From contig BCJC01000005.1 of assembly GCA_001600175.1 (NCBI GenBank), forward strand, positions 662,471 through 726,470: DNA of 64,000 nt, read 5' to 3'. The stretch is from Erythrobasidium yunnanense. Its lineage: Eukaryota; Basidiomycota; Cystobasidiomycetes; Erythrobasidiales; Erythrobasidiaceae. The translations under genes and the position numbers were made by a program. The notes beneath the pieces are model-generated. The model saw nothing but the letters and a program-made list of their open reading frames with translations, was not told the origin of the DNA and searched no databases. This document shows, one piece after another, positions 36,144-46,613 of this stretch. Position 1 is the stretch's first letter, and each line of letters begins with the position of its first letter.

Positions 36144-38769
36144 ATGTCGACTGCGAACGTCAAGCGAAGCAACACGGCCAATGTTGCAGTCTACGTTACG
36201 GAAGGCGCTCCTGGGCAGCACCACAACGGCGTCTCTACTGCTTCGCCAGGACTGATGAATGCGAACGATGAGAATGCGAACGGGCTATCTGGTTCTGCGG
36301 GCCCACCACGACAGGCCACAGGCCACAGTGTCAGACTGGCCGCTCCGGACACGATCAGCAGCAGTGAAGAAGAAGGTACACTTGCAGGACGTCCTACTGC
36401 GAACACTGCAGATCCCGAAAAACATAACCATGCTGGAATTGGCGAGAAACTCAACCACATGCGACATCGAGCAAAGAATCGCGGAAAGTCGGGCACTGCT
36501 TTCGAAAGTACAGATCCTAGTCTGCCACCTGAGAGAAGCGGTTCGATGGGCCCGCGAAGCTTCATGCAAAGAGTCGCGACCGGCTTGACTGAACCGAGAC
36601 CCAAAAGTAAGGCGCATCCGCAGGTCACTGCTGTACCAGCATGTACTTATACTGTTCGCAGTCCGCAAGGAGCCGACCTACAAAGCATCGATGCTTGCGA
36701 TCGCAAAAGCTTCCTGGCTCAATCTGCTCCTTGTCTGCATTCCCGTATCATGGGCCTTACACTTCGCAGGCGTAGACGAAGTGATAGTCTTCGTGTTCTC
36801 GTTCCTTGCCAGTAAGTGGTCGTACCTAGAGCGATGCTATGGCTAAAGCTTCTTTTACAGTCATTCCATTGGCAAAGCTGCTTGGGTTCGCAACTGAAGA
36901 GCTCTCGCTTCGAGTGGGTCAGACGCTCGGAGGGCTGCTCAATGCTACTCTAGGCAATGTAGTCGAGTGCGCCGGCTGTCTAGCCAATTTCGGAGCCTAG
37001 CTGAGCTTGGAATTTCAGATTGATTGTTGCTATCTTGGCTTTGGTAAAGTGCGAGCTTCAGCTTGTGCAAAGTTCGCTTCTTGGGTCTATTCTATCCAAT
37101 CTCCTGCTGGTCTTGGGGTAAGATTGTTTTCTGTTTGGCAACCCCTAATTCCTCGACTTATGCTCTCGTAACAAGCATGTGCTTCTTCGCCGGTGGTCTA
37201 CGATTCTCAGAGCAGTCTTTCGGTGATACTGGTGCTCAGATCAACTCGTCTCTGCTCGTTACCAGCGTAATCGGTGTGTCCTAAGGTGACCCAGCCTAAC
37301 AGCTGCTAGTGGCTAATGATTGCTGCAGCGATCTTGATCCCCGCTGGCTTCCATGCTGCCTTCTCAGGTAACGACCCGAATGAGCAAGCGGACGTTCTAG
37401 CCATGTCTCGTGGAACGGCTGTCATCTTACTGGTAATCTATTTAGGTATGTGTGGGATCTGCGTCATACTGCAGTAGACTAATATGAGAACCAGCCTATA
37501 TGATCTTCCAGCTATGGTCGCACTCGCATCTTTTCGTGGACGGATCAGCGGACCAGGCACCCATGCAGACCCGCAAGATTGGCAAGCACACTATGTTTAA
37601 AGAAGCCAAGAGCGTCAGGAGAGCACAAGCAGCTGCCGGTTCCGCAAGCGGAAACAACCTTGAAGATGGTGCGAATGGGAACCCTGAAGACGAAGAGGAG
37701 GAAGAAGAGCCTTCAATCAATCTATGGAGTTGTATCATCTTACTACTCGCCGTAGGAGCTCTAGTTGGTGAGTACAACTACCTAATTCCGCTTGGCCGAG
37801 CTGACTTTCTCGATAGGTGTCACGGCGGAATGGCTTGTGGACAGTATCAATGGACTCACCGAAAGAGGAGGAATCACAGAACAATGGGTCGGACTTATTT
37901 TGGAGGCCCATATCTTCTCTGCTGTTCCAGTAAATGCTGACTTGCTTTTGCCAATTCTAGGTTGCCAATCGGTGTGTGATTTTTGTTCTTGCTTACTGAG
38001 CATGAGGCTGACTGGATGGCCTTGTTAGTTGGTAATGCTGCCGAACACGTCACAGCTGTCACCGTCGCAGCCAAGGATAAACTAGACTTGTCTATTGGAG
38101 TAGCTGTAGGTTCAAGCATACAGATAGCTTTGTTCGTCATCCCAGGTATGTTCCTATGACTCTCCGCATATTGTAGTCATATTGACATATTTCCTGGACA
38201 TGCAGTGCTGGTTCTGGTGAGAATCGAATCGATCTGGTATTCTCCGGGAGATCGCTAAAGCATCTACTATCGCAGCTTGGATGGGCATTAGATAAGCCAC
38301 TTTCCTTGCTGTTTGATCCACTCGAGAGTGTGATCTTGTTCTTGGTGCGTATTAGAGAGCGAAGCGCATTTCTGGCAAGTACTAACCGTCAGACCAACGT
38401 AGGCCGTGTTACTTGCAAATTACAGTAAGCATGCGCCGTGTGAAGCTTACGTCGTGCAAGAGAGTCAAGTGAGCTGATCTCATTCTTGTAAATTACAGCT
38501 ATGCAAGATTCGCGATCCAATTGGCTGGAAGGTTGGCTCCTGAATAAGTTACCATTCTTTGGCCATGCACAGAACACGCAGCTGACACTGAGTCTCTCCT
38601 CCCCTTCCCCTCCAATACTGAGCGTCTATCTCATCAGTAAGTTCCCCTGGCATGCGCTAGCTGTCTACATCTAGTTTACTTACGCAACGTCTCCCTTACA
38701 GTCGCAGTAGTAGCCTGGTATTATCCCTCCGGTGAAACGCCAGAAGCTCTGCTGCTGCGCTGCAATTGA
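36144..38769 (+). CDS. VCX1: Vacuolar Ca2+/H+ exchanger (VCX1/CAX type)
   Basis: Eleven-helix antiporter loading Ca2+ into the vacuole. A long cytosolic N-terminus (exon 36144-36606) precedes [11 protein letters not shown]. Repeat c-1 reads [13 protein letters not shown] and repeat c-2 reads [20 protein letters not shown]. An acidic DEEEEEEP linker lies between the halves, and [11 protein letters not shown] closes the last helix. Many short introns; all but one can be placed with canonical sites. The exception is near 37893: family sequence requires LILLPIVGNAAE, but no GT or GC donor gives it. The tiny exon GTTGCCAATCG (37961-37971) is part of that join. The last intron probably removes a stretch that is also open in frame. 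Confidence 0.87.
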
Positions 38770-39195
38770 GCACCCTTCGCGCTGCACCCGCCGCCTCCAT
38801 GGCCGGATCTTTTCCTGAATGTAGACTTCCGGTCGGTAGTACTTATCACTGCTTCATCATACACGCGGTACGTTGTAGAACATCTCTTAGTCATGTACGA
38901 GCTCGATCGTCTGCGAGTGCTGCAATTTGGAAGTTTTGTCCACCATGGCAATATGGTCCCCTGGCTGAGAATTTCGATAGCACTTCCTCTATTAGCACTT
39001 ACCTGAGTCATACACATGCGATAAACATCCCGCCGAGAGCTGTAGCGTACTCGACGAAACACCATGAAGTTTGCTTTCCTCGACGTCGACTTGATCGAAC
39101 TATGAGAACCATGTGAGGTATAAAGTAGCGACAAGATGGGTTACTTCATGGTCGTCTCGAAATTGCCGAGGTTCACTTCCAAAAGGGCTTTCTAA
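38770..39195. other. Gene-poor region after the exchanger
   Basis: About 425 bp. A minus-strand frame has a donor-like gtaagtgctaat and a matching acceptor, but no conserved protein results. No firm gene. Confidence 0.35.
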
Positions 39196-39486
39196 CTAGA
39201 TTGAATCGTATATTCGTCGAGCGTGTCTTTCCTCCCACTCTAACGATATCGCGATCAATCTGTATCTGGTAGCACCGTTGCAAGGTCGCCAATGTTTCGG
39301 CATCGTTCGCTCCGCGTTCGCTCCGCGGACAGTGTTTACTTCGCGGACGAAAAGGTTACACTTCTTGAGGGGGCCAGGTCCGTGGTAGAAGTGGGCACGT
39401 AGCATCCCGTCCTTCCAGGTGATGGCCTCGATAGGAGCCGTCTCCGGCAGCGCGGACCTGACGAACACTTCTCGAGTTCCAGGCAT
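39196..39486 (-). CDS. Orphan small protein 1
   Basis: Intronless 96-residue frame starting with ATG at 39486 (MPGTREVFVRSALPE). No signal peptide or known domain. Predicted beta-rich and basic. It may be distantly related to the neighbouring orphan frames (WKDG and RYxL spacing), but this is weak. The coding strand contains a tandem 11-bp repeat (gttcgctccgc, near 39304-39326). Expression is unproven. Confidence 0.35.
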   Translation of the reverse strand: MPGTREVFVRSALPETAPIEAITWKDGMLRAHFYHGPGPLKKCNLFVREVNTVRGANAERTMPKHWRPCNGATRYRLIAISLEWEERHARRIYDSI

Positions 39487-39843
39487 GATATGACTCTATA
39501 GTAGACGATGGCTAAGCGTACCGAAGTACGATCGATAGAGGTGAGTGAGCGAGAGGGATAGAGAGGTATCCTGCAGCGAAGGTCAGCTTTTTGAGCGAGC
39601 TGGCGGCGATGTTGCTTGACAGACGTCAAGAGCCCTTAACAAAGGCGATTGTCGGAAGTCAGCCCTCATTGGTGTGAATAGGAGGTGATATTGAACGTCA
39701 TGCTTGTTTTTATACTCGGATTTTGCGCTATTGAGGAATGGCTGAAGAGCTGCTGCGGAATGTAGATCAGCTCAACTGCTTTGAAGTCCATCGATCCTTG
39801 CACGACTTCGACTATACGTTTACTGGCGACGGTTCCCTCGAAG

Positions 39844-40095
39844 TCAAGGGTAATCTACGATCGGCGTCCTTGCCAGCTGAAAGTTCTGTATGATATGGGA
39901 CATTTTCAACCTCTTGACGTGCTGACAGTCATGCATGGCCGGTGTTCCTGCACTAAGACGATCGACGTCTATGATCGTCACCTGTGATACTGTAGCAGTC
40001 GACAGCTTCGGGTTACTTGCTGTCCTGCACTCCCAGGGCCCAGCGTCGGGGAGGCAGTAAAGCCCATCATTGGTCCAGCTGGCATCAGATAACAA
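39844..40095 (-). pseudogene. Diverged fragment related to orphan protein 3
   Basis: A minus-strand open frame of about 83 codons without a suitable ATG. Its last 40 residues resemble the end of the frame at 40423-40755. DCQHVKRLKMSHIIQNFQL aligns with DCRHIKKLGHSRIEQDYEL, sharing Cys, His, Lys, Leu, Ser, Ile, Gln and the final Leu. The DNA is also clearly similar there. Because the start is missing it is best read as a decayed or partial copy, or as a terminal exon of an unrecognised gene. Confidence 0.4.
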
Positions 40096-40162
40096 GGCGC
40101 GGCTAGCGCACTTGTGTCATGTAGATTGACTAGTTGGATTACCCCCAGGCCTGACCTTTCAG

Positions 40163-40348
40163 CATGCACATTCTGAATCAGCCTACGATCTTTTGCAGGA
40201 CTATACTGTAGGAGCAATAGGGAGGGACCGCATCGGAAACGAGAATGTGGGGATTGGCGGGAGCTTCCACCCTGATCGACGCGTACTTCATGTCCCGACC
40301 AAGCTGTCGTTGGAGAGCGAATCTCACTTTGCTAGTGTTTTCGCCTGA
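40163..40348 (+). pseudogene. Partial, diverged copy of the FA2H cytochrome-b5 region
   Basis: The plus-strand frame opens with HAHSESAYDLLQDYTVG and runs to FHPD. The intact FA2H gene has HAHSESAYDLMQEYTVG...FHPE at about 43538-43655. DNA identity over this roughly 115-bp stretch looks near three quarters by eye, with one small length difference. The copy lacks the heme-binding HPGG part upstream and the whole hydroxylase domain downstream. It begins directly after ctgacctttcag, which looks like an intron 3' end although FA2H has no intron there. The frame stays open to a TGA at 40346-40348. Most likely a relic of local duplication. Confidence 0.7.
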
Positions 40349-40422
40349 CAAGACCGCCATAGGACTGCAGCTACAACAGCACAGGCAGAGGAAGATGCTG
40401 ACTGCGGTGCCGTATAATCGAG

Positions 40423-40755
40423 CTAAGCGTAAGGTCGTTTCACTCTTAATTCGTAGTCCTGCTCGATGCGGGAATGTCCCAGCTTTTTGATGTGTCGGCA
40501 GTCTACACTTAGGACGTATCTCTCTCTAAGTAGCTGAAGCGTTTTCTGCGTGCCGCCTGTATCATTATCGAGGTCTACAGTTGCCGTTTCCTGAGAGTTC
40601 AATTGGTAGACTCCTTGCGTTCCGGCATTGGTCAGGTAGGAGACGCAAGGCTCGCCGCCATCAAAGAATGCTCCTGTCACTGAGGCCCGAGTAGGGCAGA
40701 TGTGTTCGCGACGGGCTGGTGGAGGTGGAACATTGCGTCCGGCACGTCGAGACAT
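40423..40755 (-). CDS. Orphan small protein 3
   Basis: Intronless 110-residue frame from ATG 40755 (MSRRAGRNVPPPPARRE). No known domain recognised. A Pro/Arg-rich start is followed by an apparently beta-rich body and a basic end. Its C-terminal 40 residues resemble the frame at 39844-40095, making this the better preserved of two related copies. It sits 75 bp beyond the b5 relic, on the opposite strand. Confidence 0.42.
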   Translation of the reverse strand: MSRRAGRNVPPPPARREHICPTRASVTGAFFDGGEPCVSYLTNAGTQGVYQLNSQETATVDLDNDTGGTQKTLQLLRERYVLSVDCRHIKKLGHSRIEQDYELRVKRPYA

Positions 40756-41272
40756 GGCTTCTGTCGTATGTAAGTGCAATCGTTTGTTTTATTGAGGTGA
40801 GCGCGTTGCACTGCAATTGCGCGATAGAGATACAGAAGAGAGAGAGGCTGCAGCTTCGAGGCCTGCTTGATGACGGGCGCGAGGCGCTGCTTCCTTGCAA
40901 AGGTCAGGAAAAGAAAAAAGGCATTCGCCGGAAGACCTCCTTAATGTCCATGGGAAGATGAGAAGGTGAGAAGATTTGCTCGTGCCTTTGTCTTGCAGAA
41001 AACGCGATTCATCGACAAGCTACGTGATTGTCTCAATGTGATTATTAGCCGCGTTCAGGATAGGCAAACAAAGACGCTTGAGCGAAGGCTAGCCTGTGGT
41101 AGCGAAGCTCATGCAGAAGTCGACTGAAATAGATGAGGAAGGACAAGATGGAAGACAGGTGGGGAGGGAGCTAACAAGATTTGCGGGTTTGAGTTGGTGT
41201 CGATGGGTAGCGATATAAGTGAAAGGGAAGCGGCAGGTATTCAAGCTGCTGCGCCAGATCAAGCTTGGATAT

Positions 41273-41635
41273 TCAGGCCCAACCCTTCCTCTTCAATTCG
41301 ACGTTGTGAATAGTTGGTCTGGTTGGTCGCCCGGAGTATGTGATCTCGACGTCATAGTAGATTGTTACCTGTTGACATAACTGGTCGTTGTTTCTCTCCA
41401 ATACCACACGCAGACCGATATCGCGCCATTCCCTCTCTAACTTGCCTATGGTGAAAGATAAGCTGAGCTGGTCTACAACCGCTTTGGGCGGCTTAAATTC
41501 ATAAATGCGCGCGTCTCGGTGTGGAAATCTGTAACCGATCTTCAGCGGCTGCATCGTCCAGTTGTGTGGGTCCGGCTGGTAACCAAAGATAGCATATTCG
41601 ACGGGCACCCTGATGGTGGTACCGATAGCAGACAT
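41273..41635 (-). CDS. Orphan small protein 4
   Basis: Intronless 120-residue frame from ATG 41635 (MSAIGTTIRVPVEYAIFGYQ). No signal peptide. The pattern of alternating hydrophobic residues suggests a beta sandwich. The composition (many Arg, Tyr, Ile; few Ser/Thr tracts) looks like real coding sequence. No family recognised and no firm similarity to the other orphans. Confidence 0.45.
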   Translation of the reverse strand: MSAIGTTIRVPVEYAIFGYQPDPHNWTMQPLKIGYRFPHRDARIYEFKPPKAVVDQLSLSFTIGKLEREWRDIGLRVVLERNNDQLCQQVTIYYDVEITYSGRPTRPTIHNVELKRKGWA

Positions 41636-42288
41636 AGTTGAAGCTGTATGAGGAGAGTATTTGTCTTCTGAGTGATTGCTGTAGTTGGAGGATTTGAGGA
41701 GGTGAAAGAGAGAAGGGAAGCAGGCATGCTCCTGGCTTTTTGTGAGCGGGAAGGCGAAGCTTCATAGCAGACATGTAAAAGTCGCCAGATAAAGGTTCGC
41801 TTCGGATATGCTCCCTGGTCACTAGACAATAACATTCTCCGGAATTGCTCCTTCATTTGTCGACGCTGTCAAGGCGGTGCGATTTGCATTTGCTCGAATT
41901 TAGCTCGTTGCTTGAATCTGCACCAATCCGGCCGCAGCGGGTGACAGTACCAGCAGCTGATTCACGAGAGAGCGCTGTCGAGAGAACCACGTTAGCTTAT
42001 CACAAATCGATGAGTTGAGAGCTGACTGACCCTGCTGCTGTGGCCGTTCGTTGTCTCGGAATTGAGACCCAATGGAACTGCCAGGCCATTGCTGAGCGGC
42101 ACATGTCGCTCGTCTCAAGGTCATGTAGCTGATTGACGATGCGCTCCGCCCTCGATGTCCATGCTTATAGTGAACGGCGTATCCTCTGGCCCATAGATAG
42201 AGGTGTTTGATGACCCGACCATTATTGCAGATCTTGTTAGCATAGCTCAGCAGAGATGCATGAACCACTTTGACGAGGCTTGACTCTG
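41636..42288. other. Gene-poor region between orphan 4 and the Fta4-like gene
   Basis: About 650 bp. A minus-strand frame near 41860-42260 can be spliced with a gtcagt...gacag intron, but the product has no recognisable feature. Treated as unassigned. Confidence 0.35.
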
Positions 42289-43131
42289 CTATTCCTCGTC
42301 TTCGCTATCCTCTACTTGTTTCTGTCTTTTCTTGCTCTGCGGCTTTGACAGTAACGTCTGTAGTTGCTCGACGTCCAGCTCGTCGTCTAGAATCGCCAAT
42401 ACACGTTCGTAGTGCGCAGTTCGTTGCTCCAGCAAGCGATGTTTGGTCTTCAGTGCTCTAGTCGAGGCAACCAATTGTGTATATCTATAAGTTAGCGATG
42501 AAAGGGTTAAGCATATGCTGACAAGGGCTCGTAACAAAGCATGCAAAGCATGTAAGCTTACTGCTCGCGCAGCTCCTTGTCGTCGGCCTCAGTATCCGCT
42601 TCGTTTGCTTGTTCAGGCCATGTCGTAGGCAGGCTTTCCAGCCAGTATTCTCTGTGACGGTTGTTGTATGAGTAGGAGGTAGAATGCAGCAGGCGAGTCA
42701 TAGATCACCTGTCTACGCCTATTATACCATCTTCATGATCATCCAAGCCAGTCTGCCCATTTTCGTTCGCGTCGCCTTGTTGTTGCGCTCTTAGATACTG
42801 CAGCTGCTCTGCTATCGCATCCAGCGCCGTGTCCGGGAGTTTCTTCGATCTTGCAGTGACCAGCTGCTTGCTGGAAAGTAAACAAACGAGGTCCACCATC
42901 AGCCAAACTCCATGGGGTCCACAGTCAGCCGTACTTTATCGCTTTTACGGCTTTATCGAGCACTTTCTGGTCAACAGGAATAGCAGAGGAATCGTCTTCG
43001 CGAGCATAATCTTCGCATGCGAGGTCATCCAGTGGAGCATTCAAAGCATCGATCTGGCTCTTTAGGTATTCAGAGGGCACCAGGGAGATGACAGAAGCGC
43101 GCTGATTTCCCTTGTCTTTCATCTTGGTCAT
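42289..43131 (-). CDS. Kinetochore protein Fta4-like (Sim4/CCAN subunit)
   Basis: Four exons on the complement: 42935-43131, 42709-42870, 42562-42651 and 42289-42484, giving 214 residues. The order of conserved pieces matches the fungal Fta4 family: LVPSEYLKSQIDALNAPLD near the start, QLVTARSKKLP, AIAEQLQYL, EYWLESLPTTWPEQ, then a coiled coil (YTQLVASTRALKTKHRLLEQ) and a basic-acidic end. Fta4 is part of the inner kinetochore Sim4 complex. Low sequence conservation is normal for this family. It shares a 200-bp divergent promoter with FA2H. Confidence 0.75.
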
Positions 43132-43330
43132 CGCTGTCGCTGTCCGCGCTCAATCAGGCCACTCACTGCTTGTGACGCCACCAAGGCTGACCGAGGGGAG
43201 GATTGAGCATTTTGTCAGAGTCGCCCATCCTGGCTCTGCACCAACTGAAACGACGAGAAAGGCAGATATTACACAGAATAACGAAACAACAATACATCCC
43301 ACACTCATTACAGCAATAAAGCCAGCGACC

Positions 43331-44490
43331 ATGCCCGCAGCAACAAAGCAGGGCGGCCGCCGTCTGTACACCTTGGGAGACGTCGCACGACACAATAGCA
43401 AGGCATCGTGCTGGGTAGTGCGCAACAACATCGTGTACGATGTGACCAAATTCGTCGAAGACCACCCAGGAGGAGACGATTTGATCCTAGATTGGGCAGG
43501 CAAAGATATCGGAGCTGTCATGGAGGACCCGGTAGAGCATGCACACTCTGAATCAGCCTACGACCTCATGCAGGAGTACACTGTAGGAGTACTAGGGACA
43601 GGAGACAGCATCGTCGACGAGAATATGGAGATTGACGAAGATTTCCACCCTGAAGAGACAGATGCCACTCAGGATTACAAGAAGAACGCTTTCTTGGATC
43701 TGGATCGCCCACTCATCATGCAAGTGTGGTACAGCAATTGGAGCAAAGACTACTACCTTCAACAAGTGCATCAGCCTAGACATCTCCCACAGCCGGCGCG
43801 GCTCTTCGGGCCTTGGTACATGGAGATCCTGACACGCACCCAGTGGTGGGTAGTACCCATGATATGGGGGCCTATTACATTAGGGTTCCTCTACTACTCC
43901 GTCGCGGGCCAGCTCGCACAGGGCGTGACTGCAGGAACAGCTGCGAGCGTTACTTTCGCATGCTGGTCTTTCGGTGTTTTATTCTGGACATTCCTAGAAT
44001 ACACAATGCATCGCTTCCTCTTCCACATCGACGACTACCTCCCAGACCACCAAGCCGCTCTCCTCCTCCATTTCCTGCTACATGGTATCCATCACTACCT
44101 CCCCATGGATCGCTTGAGACTAGTCATGCCTCCCACACTCTTCGCCGCGCTTTCTTTCCCATTCCTGAAGCTGGCACACGCACTCTTCCCTACCAACATC
44201 GCGAACGGTATCATTTCGGGCAGTTATACAATGTATATCTGCTATGATTTGATGCATTACGCCCTGCACCACACAAAAATGCCTCAGTACATGAAGCAGA
44301 TGAAGGTCTACCATCTTCAGCATCACTGGAAGGTTGGCGCGATTTCTTCTGCTATGCGAACATTACTGACGAGTTTCTCAATTGGCAGAACTACGAGCTC
44401 GGATTCGGTGTCACTTCCAAGCTATGGGACTGGGTCTTCAACACACAGCTACCAGCTGAAGTCAAGCCTAGTGCGATCCTACAGAAGTAG
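43331..44490 (+). CDS. SCS7: Fatty acid 2-hydroxylase (SCS7/FA2H), cytochrome-b5 fusion
   Basis: ER membrane enzyme that alpha-hydroxylates the acyl chain of ceramide. Two exons: 43331-44332 and 44389-44490, giving 367 residues. The N-terminal cytochrome b5 domain (about 10-85) has the heme ligand in HPGGDDLIL. The C-terminal hydroxylase domain has the His boxes HRFLFH, HFLLHGIHHYLPMD, HYALHH and HLQHH, and transmembrane stretches between them. The intron (donor GTTGGC) is needed to join HHWK to NYELGFGVTSKLWD, the family end. A partial diverged copy of its b5 part lies upstream at 40163-40348. Confidence 0.95.
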
Positions 44491-44775
44491 GCAGCAGCCT
44501 TGTGTTACCTCCCTGCTGCTTAGCTTTCGCTTGATTTACGACCGCTATGCCATCTCTGCATCTATCAGAGCATCTCTCTCCCTTAATACTAGCTTGTTGT
44601 CCTGAATCCCGTTCTTCGTTTGACTTTCTCTCCTAATCTCCGTTTCAGCATCCTTGTGTCTCGGGAATAGCCCTTTCTTATCTTTTTATAATCCATGCAG
44701 CGTCTTATTTTCAATCACCGAGGCAGCCTCTACCCTGCTTTAGTTTATGTTGCCCTCTTTGCTTTCGCCAACTGG

Positions 44776-46478
44776 ATGGCTCCGTCTCCTGCCCCTACAA
44801 TCTCACAAGCAAACGGCAATTCGCTCTCAAATGTAGTATCGTCGCTCGTTCGCGCGCAGTATGGCCTAGCGACTCGCGAAACAGGCAACGCGGCCGAAGA
44901 CACAGACTTGGACCGTCATGTCGCAGAACTGCTGCTTCAAGAGGCCAAAGAGCGCGAAGAGCGGTCTAAGAAGGAGAATGTAGGATATTGGCGACTTTCT
45001 GACGATGAGGGGTGCGCCTAATTCTCCTCTGCAGCTGGAATCCAGGCTGATGAGTCTGGTAATGGGTATTTAGCGAGCAGAATTACCAGTCCAGGACCAA
45101 CAAACGCTTCTTGAAGAATGTACTGAAGGGCATAGAAGATCACAACGCGCCTCTGATCCGCAAAGAACCTGCGAAACCAGCTTTGGATCTGAATGCTATC
45201 CGGCGCAAGGAGCGAGAAGAGCGTGAGCGACGTACAGGCATCAAGGACTCTGAACGATCCCACAGACGAGGAGATAGAGAGTCATCTGCCTCCACGTCAA
45301 ACAGAGAACAAGAAGCGTCTTCATCAGCATCATCTTTCAGGAAAGATGGGAGGGATATCTCTGTCAAGGGCCCGGGCTTTGCGGCTCGCTCATTCGCGAT
45401 AGGCCTTAGTGGAGCGCTGGGCTCAAGAAGAGAGAATGGAAAGAAGGATGCAGACGTCAAGACTGCTATTGAAGATGCGCGACAGAGAGCAAATGGTGAA
45501 AGTTCAGAGAGCAGAAAGGGCAAAGGCAGAGCCGTTGACAGTGTAGAAGAAGAACACTACGAGTCTGAGCGACGAAGGGACGACAGGAGATCTGCTGCGA
45601 GATCGGAAGATGGTGAAAGTAGACACGCGGAGAGGTCTTCTAGAAAGGATGCGAAGTCTGGCTCGCGAAGTGATAGGAGAAGACGATCACGAAGCAGAAC
45701 CCCTGATAGCGACGAGGAAAGAAGCTCAAGAAGAAGGCGACACCGTGAAGACAGCTACGAGGATAACCGTGATCGCAGAAGGAGAGACTCCCGGCGTCAT
45801 AGAGACGACAGCGATGACGAGGACGCGAGTAGACGAAGGAGGTCAAGAGACCGTAAGATTTCTGACAGAGACACGAAGGACACTGTCCATCCGCCGGCGC
45901 CCCGACATAAACGAAGACGGTCCACTTCAGCTGCATCACAGTCTGAAGGAGAGTCCTCAGCATCTGTGGCGTCTTCAGACACATTCGTCGATGTTTCTGA
46001 ACTTCCCGGCACCGCTGCCGGAACGTCGAAGATGGACAAATACTTCTCCCAAACCTACAATCCTGCCTTAGACGTCTCTTTCACCGACCTCACAGATGCA
46101 AATACGGGGCTCATAGCGGAGGGAAACTTCTCAGAATGGGACAAGATGCTTGCTGTCCTGAAGAAGCGGAAAGAGGACAAAGTATTCGGTGTTTCGAGAG
46201 CGAGGGAGGAGGAGAGGGAGGAGCAGCTCCGGAAACTCGAGAAGAAGAAACGTCATGAAGAACGAGAAGCTAAGAGAGCGCTCAAGAAGGAGAAGAAGCG
46301 GAAGAAGAAGCGCAGGCGAGGGTCGGAAGATGAGGATAGTGAGACTAGCGGCGAGAGCGTAGGGCCGAAAGAGAAAGAGAAGAGTCCTGTCGGAAAGACG
46401 GTCGTCATTGATGGCTTTGAGTATGGAAAGAAGGGAAGCACGAGAGCATGGGATCTCGGCAAGGACGCGATGCTCTGA
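44776..46478 (+). CDS. Arg/Ser-rich nuclear protein
   Basis: First exon from ATG 44776 (MAPSPAPTISQ) to about 44979, then a second long exon from about 45080 to the stop at 46478. The intron could end at more than one AG. The second exon starts with TNKRFLKNVLKGIEDHN, a conserved-looking block. After it comes a long RS/RD-rich region (about 45550-45890), then a conserved MDKYFSQTYNPALD...EWDKMLAVLK block and a very basic coiled Lys/Glu tail. This composition is typical of splicing or chromatin factors. The exact family is not recognised. Confidence 0.75.
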
Positions 46479-46613
46479 CGGGCGTAGCCCATGGGCGAAC
46501 TGTTACGCCTATACAATAGTATCGTATTAATCAAGCCAAGTATCGTGGAAATTCAAGACTGTTGTTGATCTCCCCTTAACTCGCCAAACCATCTTCATGT
46601 TGCTCTGTGCTGA

